This document shows, in pieces, positions 24,233 to 34,498 of a stretch of 64,000 nt of DNA (the first letter of the stretch is position 1; the number at the start of each line of letters is the position of its first letter). The notes beneath the pieces were generated by a model. The model did no database searches. It was not told the DNA's origin and saw only the letters and a program-made list of their open reading frames with translations. The stretch is taken from contig JAHQIW010005386.1 of NCBI GenBank assembly GCA_019055375.1, positions 434,001 through 498,000 of the forward strand. Reading direction: 5' to 3'. Both the position numbers and the translations under genes were made by a program. This stretch comes from Parelaphostrongylus tenuis. Taxonomy: Eukaryota > Nematoda > Chromadorea > Rhabditida > Metastrongylidae.

Positions 24233-24549
24233 GATGATTCAAGCTTGTGAGTGAATCAGCAAACGATGTTGATGAAGTTGATATGGAGAGCATAAATCGG
24301 TGTCATCTTCAGTTGATTTGATAGCACCAATAAGGCCGAAAAAAAAAGACGACTGAGAGGAAGATAAAGCAGGAGCCCTGATGTTGCAGTAGGTAACGAC
24401 TGAGTCCCCGGAAAGGGTAATCGTGGGTTTATGGCCTTCTTAAGACCTCGGGTTTTGTTCATGACATAGTATTCTTTTGGTTGATCATTCCTCCTATGTT
24501 CTGGAAGTTTTCAGACATGAAAGCGAAAAGTGGATAAAATTTTGGTCCC

Positions 24550-25143
24550 AGGTTTTTTTCCATTTCATCGAATCAAAGAGATCAATTCAAGCGTTGTTTT
24601 GATTGATCGTCTTCAAATGTCTGTCACACCCAGACACGATTTTCCTTCTTCTAAAGAAATCACGAGAGCAAATTTCTACTAGTTTACAGTCTCGGGTTCG
24701 TGTTTTGACGATTCTCTGCTGAAATATCTCATTTTTACAACCATTGTCAGATAGCGCTCTAGATGTTAGAGATCTGCTTGTAATCGGAAATTGACATGAA
24801 CAAGTCCATTGACTAGTTTGTTACACGTCAAACTCGGCGATGACTTGTTAAAGCTCACTGTCCCTCAATTAATGTTTTTCGTGATTACTTATCATCTCTC
24901 GACACTTCCGCCAATGACTCATCTGGAAGTCGTTCTACTCATATATCCTCTCCAGAACCACTTCTTTCTGATAATTCCGATGTTTTTCTCTCTCAAATTC
25001 TCTCAAAAAATGATTCGCTTGAGCTGACAATGATAGCTGGTAGCTCTCAGTTTTTGCGACAAATTCATAATAGCAAACAGATGTATGAGTTCTTACACGA
25101 ATTGTTAACATTATCGATTAAGGAAACAAAAATCCTGTCCTAA
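24550..25143 (+). CDS. Coding-like 3' end of an unidentified gene
   Basis: From about 24852 a plus-strand frame runs without stops to TAA at 25141-25143. Its residues look strongly coding: NVFRDYLSSLDTSANDSSG, then SSPEPLLSDNSDVFLSQ, ending FLHELLTLSIKETKILS. It is Ser/Asp-rich, then helical. An earlier open stretch (24555-24690, DRLQMSVTPRHDFPSSKE) may be another exon, but I could not find matching phases. The best acceptor for the last exon (TTAAAG at about 24851) is weak. It may be the 3' part of the gene seen at 22.1-22.4 kb. The next gene starts 344 bp downstream on the same strand. Confidence 0.4.
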
Positions 25144-25451
25144 TGTACTGTAACGCCATCCAGCTTGGAATATACAAGGTGGATGGTAATTTTGATTTTT
25201 TCCGGGATTTCTTCATTCAAAATTTATAAGCGCGCTTGATCCGAGATTGCTTTCCTCTGCCATGTGATGTCATATTCCACTCTTATCCGAGAAGCTGTTT
25301 CTCATTGTAGAATTAATATGTGATCTTTAAATTTTCTTTCAAGCTTTTCTGTGTAGATCTTGATGAGTTTTCATTATTTTGATGATATCGTTATTCAGCG
25401 AAACTATCATTATCCCTTGCCTACCACATTTTTTTTTTCGAAGTTATCAAA

Positions 25452-25461
25452 TTTCCTTCAG
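25452..25461 (+). promoter_or_regulatory. Probable spliced-leader acceptor
   Basis: TTTCCTTCAG ends 25 nt before the ATG at 25487. It follows a T-rich run, matches the nematode 3' splice consensus, and has no partner donor with a coding exon just upstream. Trans-splicing of a leader is the natural reading. Confidence 0.5.
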
Positions 25462-25486
25462 AAACACGCTTTTCTTTATTCGTCAA

Positions 25487-28400
25487 ATGAATGACGAACA
25501 ATTATGTCGATGCATCCTAGAGGAACTTGGAAAGGCAGAAAAGCCTATAGCTGAAGAAGAACTGTTCGAACGATGCGGTGGAGTGAAATCTACACAGCAT
25601 ACTATCGAATCGTTCAGGTTCTCGAGCTTTATTTTTTAGCTTTTCCGTCATTAAGTGAAAAATGAACATTCTACATTTTTTCGATCTCATGCATTGGGCA
25701 TAACTGAGCATCCGTAGAGGTGATTGAAAGCATATTTGACATTTCACAATGACTTACGGTGGCTTACAAATTACTAATTCCATGGCGCTATCATCCCAGA
25801 CAAGTTTGTTACCAGTTCCCTTGTCCAAAAAAAAGTGGAAGATTTGATGAGTCCTGCGCACAAACAAACCATCGACTTCTTCACTTTGCAATTCAAGATG
25901 GCTCTGATCGTTGTGCGGCAATCACCCCTATTCATCACTAAGTGGTATTTTGAAATAGAAAGAGAAATTATTTACTAACTTATTACTCTACTTACAGTGA
26001 AATCAGCTTTCTAAGCATTACTAATGTAGATCATTCAGGACCTTCATTGCGCAGCACTGCTCCCATGCTGTGAAAGCCGTGCAATATGCGGGTGATGAAA
26101 ATAGCCTTCCAAGGTAAGTGGAGATTTGTGTCTGTCTTGGTGAAAATATATCCCTCCGATCTGAGTAAGTCAGGTGTGGCTCTTTTGCTTTAGATTGACC
26201 CTTAAGACCCGAAATGTGCTAAGTGTAACGCAGAAATGTAAAAAAAAAGGTGGTGGCTCTGAAGTTTACATATCTTAGCTCATGGTGAAATTTTCATTAT
26301 AAAGAAGTTAAAACGAGTCGTTGGATTCCACACGCGCTTGCTTCACAAGTGCAATTCCACGGGACGTTTTTTCTCCGCACTTTCTAACAATGAGAAGCAG
26401 CAATATTTACAAAATATTTACTTCTATTACGGAAGCAAATGAACGGTTTCATGCAGCAGAACGGGATGATGTTGACCAATAAACACTTTCTTTTCCAATT
26501 ACAGCGCTCATGTTTGAAATTTTCGAATACTTCACTCATGGATTTCTAATGGGATATCACTCATGTCTAACTGAATCGATTGGCGGAAGTGATTCACATG
26601 TGGCGCGTTTTCTCTACGACAGTTTATTCTATCATATGGAATTTCTTACTCTACTTTCTATCACAAATGATTTTATTTGACCGCCACTTGCGGTCTTATG
26701 ATGTTACAATATACCCAACATGTAGAGTGCTGTGCAAAAACGTTTGCGTCAGCCGGGATTCGAACCCAGATCTCACTCTTTCCGGGAGCGTATGCTAACC
26801 GTTCGAATCCCGGCTGACGCAAACGTTTTTGCACAGCACTCTACATTTTGGGTAAATTGTAACATCATAACACCGCAAGTGGCCGTCAAATAAAATCATT
26901 TCTGATTGATTATTGATACATAATATCTGTCAACATAAGTGGGTTCAATGTCGATAGTGACGGCCCGCCAGACCATAGACGGTTGACTGTTGACAGATAA
27001 AGCATTGTAACTTTAGAAAGAGTGCTGTGCAAAACGAGCGTCGGTGGTGCAACGGTTAGCATACGCCCCCGGAAAGAGTGAGATCTGGGTTCGAATCCAG
27101 GCTGACGCAAACGTCTTTTGCACCAGCACTCTACATATTGGGTATATTGTACTTTCTTTGTTTTCCATCGTAGCTTCCGTCTTTGCCCGTTTTCAGCCCC
27201 TTGGGAAAAACTCGTTTTCTGTTTAGGCTTAGAGTCTTAAGGCTCTTTTGATAGTAAATCTCAAGAATTGAGACAGTGCATATTATTGTCAAAATGGCCT
27301 TTTCAATGCGCTGTAAAGAATAAAATTCATAGTTCACATTCGAGCATTTTTCGCTAGGTATAGCATTTCCTTTAGAATTCTAGTAACCATTCGATAGCTT
27401 AAGTCTCAGCACTTGAAATAGCATGTATGTTTTATTCAAAGAACTTTTAGAGCTCTGTAGGACTCCAAGAAATATTGGGTCTCGCACTCGGTGCGCATTT
27501 GTTGCTCCGGTATATAGTAGATGACATTTCCCTACAGTCACATCAAGCCACCACGCCTTTGAAACATAACAGTTCTTTCATAGCATAAAGTTCAGATCAT
27601 TCCACAGAATAGTTGCAGAAACTTTGCTCTATCGTTCTGTGGCTTCGAATTTTTTTCTGTTCTATATCGCCAAATCAACCCTCTAATGAATCCAAGCTTA
27701 AGCCCAAGCCTAAGCAGCCTAAGCCTATACACGAAATTCATATGGAACTGGTAGAGAAAATTTTGTTGTATCATACCGATATGTTCCATCTGGAGTTCCT
27801 CAAAAGCTGAAAAAGCCTAAGTTCAATAATAAAATTGTACGCCCTATGTGAATTGCCATGGATGAGCACACCACGCGATCGATATAACAACCATACCGGA
27901 GCGAAGGATGCGCCGAGTGCGGAAACCCAATTCTCCTCTCAGCTGTTACGGCGCACTAAGAAGTTTTATAAAAATTCAAGCTGCCACTGAAATCGTCGAG
28001 ATTTGTACTTTGAGCACATGAAAATGTTCGGAAAAGAATTTTGTCCAGCTAAAAATGCCTCAATGTGATTCTTAATTTTGCCTTCTAATCGACTGATTTC
28101 TTTGACCTCACGTTCAAAACATGCAATATAGAGTATGCAAAACGTTTTAAGCCTTCTGAAGGTTGACATATTCCATTGCATTCGTGGCTCACATGCGTTT
28201 CTGGATATCACCATCGTCACAGCCACACGCCCCAGGGTAGATATTGAAGGGAACCAATCCTAATCTTATTTCCACTGTTATAGCCCATTGACAAAGCCAT
28301 TCTTGAAATAGAATGTATCATAGAAATTTTTGAGATTTGTGCTATTGAATGACTCTCAGAACTTTATGCCCAAGCAGAAACCGCATTTTTCCAATAGGCT

Positions 28401-31400
28401 GAAAATGGGTATGGACAAGGAGAAGTACCTTTTCTTTCATCCGGTAACCTTTCTAACACATGTTATGAAGAGCGTTTTGAGGTAAACGTTTTTCGAACTT
28501 GGTATTACGCAAAAGAAAAACTGTTCCAAGCGAGTGATCGGCCGACAGTTTGACTGCTATGTCAATTTTAATTGTTTTTACAGCAATACTTTATCTTTTG
28601 AAATTGGGGGCGGGTATATAAAAAAACTAAGTTAAATACAGCACGAGTTGTACAGTTCGAAGCAGTGACAACAATGTGATTGCACTATAGAATAGTACCA
28701 GTGATTAATGGCAAAAATCTAAAGCACACTTTTAGACTGGTGAGTTTCATGTGTTGAAAGTTGATATCAGCCGACTCATGATAGTGTGGAGCACATGTTG
28801 GATAACCGCAATCGTTGAAGTATCTCTAGTAATCAAATTTAAGGCTTTTGATTTAAATTCTAGAACTTTATTGACAATAGAGTTTAGTTACTATCGGATA
28901 AAGAACATAGGGCAAAATATTTCTGATAAGTAGCTACAGAATTCCCTATAAATTCTATAGTCCAGACAAATCTGACATTTTCAACCCTTTCCTCTTCATT
29001 CGTTTCATCGTACTGCTATCACCTTTTTGGTGGTGGAATAGTGATCTTCATGATGATGTCAGTAGGGAACAGCTCATTATCCCTGTTCCCTCAGAGTTGT
29101 GCCATTAATTGAGACATTAAAGCCCTACTCGAGATACTACTTAATATCTGTGCATGTGCCTGATAGGAAAGGAAAACTTCAAGATGCAGTGTGTGTACTG
29201 AGGACCTAACAACATCAATGAGGTTTTGTAATTTGTTCGTACCTCAGCATTCTCAAGATTGCTTTTCATATTGTACTGTACCATGAAAAGAATAGGCGGT
29301 AAATAAAACTTAATGAATATATGAAAGATGTAAAATGCAACATTCAACAATTTCTTAGTATGTACGATATTATTTTACTTATTTATTTATTTGCGCGTAG
29401 TACATTGAATTTCTATTTGCAATGTACGATATTAAGCACGTGGAAATCCATAGTTGAATTTACTTTAAGTTGTAAATTTTTTTTTGTGAAGAATTGTCTT
29501 GTGTAGATACATGCTTTATGTCGACTGTACACCTAAAATTGGCACGCTTAAAAGAAGAACGGAGAAATCACAGAGTCGATCGGGTTCTCGAAGTGCCACG
29601 CCACAGCATGGTCGGATACGCTTCAGTCCAAGAACGGTGAGGTGAATCGTCACGAGAGAGTTAAAAAAGTGTCATAAGTAAATACGCAGTAACATTTCCC
29701 TAATCGCATTTAATTTCTTCATAGAGCAAGTATATACACATATATACATATATATGTATATATACATACATACATATCAAACGGGGAGGGGCCATCTTGG
29801 CCGAGTGATTGTGATGCACGTTACGGCGCGTGTGGGGCGAACTTCACCCCTTAACAATCTCCGGCAATCAAAAACGAGCGCTATAAAACGCTACCGCCTG
29901 GCTACTCTCGAGATTTCAACGCACTCACCAATATTCTATGACGTTCAAGAAGAAGATGAAAAAACGATTGAGTACTAGAAGTACTGGGCTTAGCGCAGTG
30001 AAAGAAGACACTCTGAGGACGGATGATAAAGTGCCTATATCAAATGGTCTGAATGTTGCGACTGTTTACTTGATTGTTCGAAACTTTCAAGACCCATCTA
30101 TTGTAGCGTGGCCGGTTATCGCATTGATATAAGTACTAATAAGCTGAACACTGGCTAGTTTTGTCACAGCGAACCTAATCTCTTAAGTGCGTCTTTCATT
30201 CTACACGCGGATCACGGAATACAGAAGGGGCTTAGAACGAATGATTTTGAACGACCAATTTATAGGACCGGGAGTATCGAAACCACTACGCACATACGTA
30301 AAAGGGTTCAAAATTTCCATATTACGATCTAAATATGCCATTGTGACTAGTATGGTTTTGCGGAATTTTCCGGTCGCAGCACATCGATGAGGGAAACGAT
30401 AATTGATCATTTGAATTAGTTCTGGTCAACAATGTGTATTTCATAGGACGGATATCCTGTCCTCAATCTCATTGTACAACGATTTTGTTCCAATTCAAAG
30501 GATGGAACAATTAACTGGAATTCTGTTAGAAATCAATACAGGTTAGTTTATGTCCTTACTATGGTCTCATAATCGGAAGTGTTCTCACGTAACTGAGTAG
30601 TACTGTACATAAACTAACGGTTAAGAAAGGAGACCGGACGTCACTTGAATACAGAGGAATTGAATGGAATATGTGGCACCATAAATATGACTAGGTGAGC
30701 TTGACTTTACTTACTCATTCTCTCAACAAAATGGACAATATGACAATCAAACGATCTCTAATTTGGTTTGATTTGATTTTAATCCATATTTGAGTCATTT
30801 AGGCATGGTCTTCTAAGCACTCATTTGTCGACAATGATAGAGATGATGGACAACCGTGGACAAATTGTTAAACTGGCTAACGCATTAACTCCTGAAAAGC
30901 TCAGTCCGGCCTCTTCACATTCACGTTCATCTCCGGAAGGTGAGCCTGTTCAACTTTTTAGAGATCATTATCCTTTTGTTCTAAGAAGTGGTAGCTTCTT
31001 TCTTCATATTCAGCCTATGTTTAAGCTAACCCCAGTTAATGGACCATAAAATTATTAATCGAAAATTCTCTCAGTTATGCGGATTGGGTTCCACACTTGT
31101 ACTTCTTTTCACAGTTTTTCAGCGCTATTAGTAAATATTACGGTATGCAAAAAATATCAACAAAACTACAGAGAAAATTGCTTGTGTTACCGATGCAAAC
31201 ACTTATTTTAACAAAATGAAGCACGATAAATCAATTTGATTTTGATGTGATTATTTCATAGGCGAAGAGCAATCGCGACCAATTTCCCCATTAGACATCA
31301 GTAAGGTAAGGATTGTTAATCTTACAGTTGACTGTCTGCTTTTTTTTTTTGTAAAAATACCGTTAATTGAGAAATGGCGTTTCTTGCAGGATAATAACAG

Positions 31401-34400
31401 ACGTCAGTACATTGTTGAACAACTAAGAAGAATCGGTGTCTTTGTCGATGAAAACGGAAGAGCAGTGATAATGGAAGAGCAACATTCCCCTTCCGGTGAG
31501 AGAGCGACAAGCGCTGATGCAGATATCAATGAGGTACTGATTTTTTATGATATAATACTAGATAAGAGCGCATGCGGCGCAATGGTTAGAGGTGCTCTGC
31601 GTCGCACACAAGGCCGATGGTTCGATCTCGAGCTCATGGCTCACCAAGCCATCCATCACCTCAGCGTCGATAAATTGGTGCAAGACTGGTCTCAGACTTA
31701 ACTGGGAGGATAAGCAGCACTGACTCGATACAGCGGAAGGCCACCGCGCGTCATTAAAGAGCAAAAGGTTCGCATTCAATCACCTCAAACGAAGTTAAAA
31801 ATTAATGACGAATACATGGCGCATCCCTGAGGGATTGATTAACACCGGGAGCTTTATCCTTTATCCTTCATAATATTACATCAATTTATCTATCGTAACC
31901 TCATTCTTGTTCGTTATCTGATGGAACCGAAAGCGCGATTCAATGAAGGGATGTCATCGCTTCTGATAATAATAGTGAAGTGGCAAATTAGAATAACTTT
32001 GTCGACTTTGTGTACTACCTTAAATAATATTTTTTTCCAGTAACCGGCAGATCTTTCTGGTTTTCCTGCTCATGTACTCCTTTTTTTTAAGTTGCTTAAG
32101 AGGGAAAACATTCATGGATGTGTAGATGACTCTTGTGAAAACTCACAACTCTTTTAGGTTAAACTTGGTTCATCTGGTGATACGTTGATGACATCTGATT
32201 CTAGTCAAACTTCCTTCTGTTCTGTCAATCAAGTTCTAGAGACAAGCGGTGAACGTGGTTATGCAACTGCATGCGAACCGGTGACTCTCTGCTTTCGAAC
32301 CAAAATTTTTTCTTAGCCTCGTTAGCGAGTTTTGAAGAGAAAATTTGGCTTTATTCATTTTTTTGCTACGTACTCACATTAATCTCTTTCAGGTTATTTT
32401 ACTCAACATTTACAATCTACTGACTAGTGATTTCCAAGTTTTTAGAGCCCGGAGAGTGACATTTCACTGAATTTGTCGGTTGGTCGTTCTGCTCAGGAAA
32501 GTACGCCGTGTCGTATGCATGAGATCACATTGTGTAATGTTGACGATTCGAAAATGCGTGATGAATGCGAGGTAAAAGTAAATCGTACTTGTTCCTGTTC
32601 ATTCAGAGTTCTAATACACGTTTATATCTAGGCGGGAAGCCATGAGGCACCTATGACCTCAACTCCAAAAGACATTGTGGACAAGAAGCAAGCTGTTGGC
32701 AAATATCGTCAAAAACTAGATTTGAATGATTGTACGAGCGAACCGGAAAGTTGGTATATGGAGAGGTTAGACGAATCGAATGAGAATGAGAAATTGTCTT
32801 CGACAGAACTTATGTCTCTGACGAAGGAAAATATATTAAGTGACTGTTCTGAACCAGTAGCGGCATCAAAACACCTTCATGAATTTGAAGATGGTCATGT
32901 GCCTTCTAATTCGAAGGGTTTTTTGAAAACAGTCGTTGTATCCGAAGATAGGCAATGTTTCGTCTCTGAAACCTTCTTGTCAATTTGACAACTGTAGTGG
33001 AAATGGTGACTTCGGCCAAGAACCCTGTACAGTCGTCGAAAATACATCTGTTAGAAAATTATGTTCATTGTTTGAGAGCAGAACTGACAAAACAGAGCGC
33101 CATTTTGAAGCTTTTGAAGTAAAGCCACCAGAGGAGGAGGGAGATGCCACAGCAGCAGAGCAGGTGAATGAGTTGGAGCCTGGACAGAGAATGGGGCGAG
33201 ATGTGAATGCAAAGAATTGTTTGGAAAATAATGATCTATTAGATAATATTCATGAAAGGTCACTACCCGAATTTGAAAGAGGGCACTGTATTGAAATGGA
33301 TCCAATACCTGACGATGTTCATGTAGTGAACATGATGCACAGCCACCAGAATGAACGTCATCATTCGCTGCCAATATTCCTAGAATACACTCAGATGATG
33401 GACATCGAAAGAAGGGAAAATACACCAGTCTCTGAACCATGTGACGAAATTCTCGACAAAGAGGTTAATTTATTTGTATATTGTTGGAGAATTCATTTCA
33501 AATACCTACCCTCATTCCTTTTATAGTAATGTTGTCGGCATGATCAAAAGTTTTCGATTTTGTCTATTTTTCAGGCCGACGTTGTGATTTCACAAAGCTC
33601 TACAGCAACATCTATTCAGCTGACGATGTCAAGTCCTGGTCCGTTTTTCCAGAGTGATTAGAATTGCGCTGTAACGTAGAAAGAGCGATGTGCAAAATGG
33701 GCGTCACTAGTGTAACGGATTGATCACGCATTCCCGGAAAGAGTGAGGTGCGGGTTCTAGCCCCGCCTGACGCGAAAGTTTTGCACATCATTCTACATCA
33801 ATGAAAAAATTGCATTTTTCATAGTTTCCTCTTTGGCTGTAGTTCGTTCTTTGATTTTCAAAATGACGACTTTTGATGTTTTTGGGAATTCCTTATCGCA
33901 ATAATCATCAGTGATAGTGAGGTGGTCAATTACAATTCTGAAAGCAAGTATTGTGCGTATGCCTAGGAAGCATGTCAGAAATGTGTTAAGATCTCAAACG
34001 CTTCTATAAAATGTAAAATTTCAGAGAAGTTGACAAACGAAACTGTGATTACAATTGATGGAGACGGAGATATTAGTGATGCAGAGGTATCTATTGCAAA
34101 ATTCATGACGATAAGACTTTCATGATTAGGCGCATTGATTTCGGAATGTGATTTTGAAGTCTTTTTCTCACCGTACTCTTCATTTCATAGCACGCACTTT
34201 TTCCTGACCTTTTTAGCTGCACTTAGCTTTTTTGTCTAATTTTTTGTAATCAGCTTGCAGCTATGTAAAGGCAGTTTTTTATGGTGGTATACCGGTCCAT
34301 GGATGGATATCTTTAATGGACTAAACTTGACTTGCTAAAAAGTCGTTTTCGCAGAATGGAATGGAGGTGGTAGATATTATAACATCAAAGAGACACAATA

Positions 34401-34498
34401 TTGCACTTCAAATCTCGAACAATGCCAACGAGAGGAGTCCAAGAACGTGGGAACATTTCCAGAAGATCGGATCGATTAGTCTAAAACTCCATAGTTGA
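25487..34498 (+). CDS. Large acidic Ser/Glu-rich nematode protein, function unknown
   Basis: Proposed exons: 25487-25617, 26039-26113, 30803-30939, 31262-31305, 31390-31533, 32158-32280, 32446-32571, 32632-33463, 33575-33638, 34025-34086 and 34355-34498 (TGA). All junctions are GT..AG and in phase, giving about 625 residues. The N-terminus (about 70 residues; PIAEEELFERCGGVK, FRTFIAQH) looks like a small helical domain, perhaps winged-helix; this is a guess. The rest is low-complexity, acidic and probably disordered, with a basic patch in exon 5 (NNRRQYIVEQLRRIG). Within exon 8 the reading frame changes between 32927 and 32988, so there is either a 1-2 base indel, an assembly error or an unrecognised splice. 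Intron 2 is 4.7 kb and holds the palindromic tRNA-like element; intron 5 holds a SINE; intron 9 holds another tRNA-like element. An alternative first exon may lie at 29518. Confidence 0.6.
26664..26902. mobile_element. 239-bp palindrome, tRNA-like TIR element copy 1
   Basis: Bases 26664-26765 are the reverse complement of 26801-26902 with few mismatches. The symmetry centre is at about 26783, so arms of about 102 bp enclose a loop of about 35 nt. Outer arm: AAATGATTTTATTTGACCG..CTTGCGGTCTTATG and its inverse. Inner arm: TAGAGTGCTGTGCAAAAACG with the inverse CGTTTTTGCACAGCACTCTA. The innermost part is a tRNA-like T-arm and acceptor (GTTCGAATCCCGGCTGACGC) present in both orientations. The loop is the rest of one antisense tRNA-like copy. 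Confidence 0.85.
27014..27133 (+). mobile_element. tRNA-like TIR element, copy 2
   Basis: Terminal inverted repeats TAGAAAGAGTGCTGTGCAAA (27014) and CTTTTGCACCAGCACTCTA (ends 27133) enclose a 71-nt tRNA-like segment, 27038-27108. Its acceptor strands GCGTCGG and CTGACGC pair fully with one G-U. The D-arm GTGC..GCAT pairs. The anticodon stem CGCCC/GAGTG pairs at four of five positions around CCGGAAA. The T-loop TTCGAAT is canonical. C replaces the near-universal U33 and there is no nearby terminator run, so this is a captured tRNA-like sequence and not a tRNA gene. Confidence 0.75.
27140..29500. other. Intron/intergenic, repeat fragments
   Basis: This is most of intron 2 of the plus-strand acidic-protein gene. 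27290-27500 matches the dispersed 150-bp family (CATTCGATAGCTTAAGTCTC, TCGCACTCGGTGCGCATTTG). 27600-27700 is similar to 50370-50460 (ATCGTTCTGTGGC..ATCGCCAAATC). A minus-strand frame at 28226-27966 ends in a basic, coding-like peptide (KYKSRRFQWQLEF) but has no splice context. No other gene was found. Confidence 0.4.
29518..29636 (+). CDS. Candidate alternative first exon of the acidic-protein gene
   Basis: From ATG 29518 a frame reads MSTVHLKLARLKEERR, then VLEVPRHSMVGYASVQE, and ends at an ACG|GTGAGG donor in phase 2. That phase matches the exon starting at 30803 exactly, completing an Arg codon. It does not fit after exon 2 (26113), so it would be an alternative start and not an internal exon. 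A second frame rich in Ser/Arg is open over the same bases, which lowers confidence. Confidence 0.35.
29733..29779. repeat. TA/CATA microsatellite
   Basis: Alternating ATACACATATATACATATAT and ACATACATACATATC units, directly before an S3 SINE copy. Confidence 0.8.
29786..30135 (+). repeat. tRNA-derived SINE, family S3 copy 1
   Basis: The head GGCCATCTTGGCCGAGTGAT looks like a Leu/Ser-type tRNA start (TGGCCGAGTGG). The tail matches the inverse of 56430-56095: TTCTATGACGTTCAAGAAGA against TTCTACGACGTTTAAGAAGA, then ACTAGAAGTACTGGG in both. The ORFs inside are repeat sequence. Confidence 0.65.
31564..31865 (+). repeat. tRNA-derived SINE, family S1 copy 2
   Basis: GAGCGCATGCGGCGCAATGG (A-box region) and CGATGGTTCGATCTCGAG (B-box). 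The body has GGAGGATAAGCAGCACTGAC and the end has GAGGGATTGATTAACACC. It lies in intron 5 of the plus-strand acidic-protein gene, in the sense orientation. Confidence 0.85.
33677..33797 (+). mobile_element. tRNA-like TIR element, copy 3
   Basis: TIRs TAGAAAGAGCGATGTGCAAA and TTTTGCACATCATTCTA. The tRNA-like core is at 33701-33773 with acceptor GCGTCAC/CTGACGC (one mismatch), the CCGGAAA loop again, and a perfect T-stem GCGGG/CCCGC around TTCTAGC. It lies in intron 9 of the acidic-protein gene. Confidence 0.75.

Noticed and set aside
27038..27108. Functional tRNA gene (anticodon position GGA, Ser-like)
   Set aside because: It folds well, but position 33 is C where almost all tRNAs have U, no T-run terminator follows, a Ser tRNA would need a long variable arm, and the same segment recurs inside identical terminal inverted repeats.
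33051..33440. 129-codon minus-strand ORF
   Set aside because: Antisense shadow of the largest exon of the plus-strand acidic-protein gene, whose frame has better splice and composition support.
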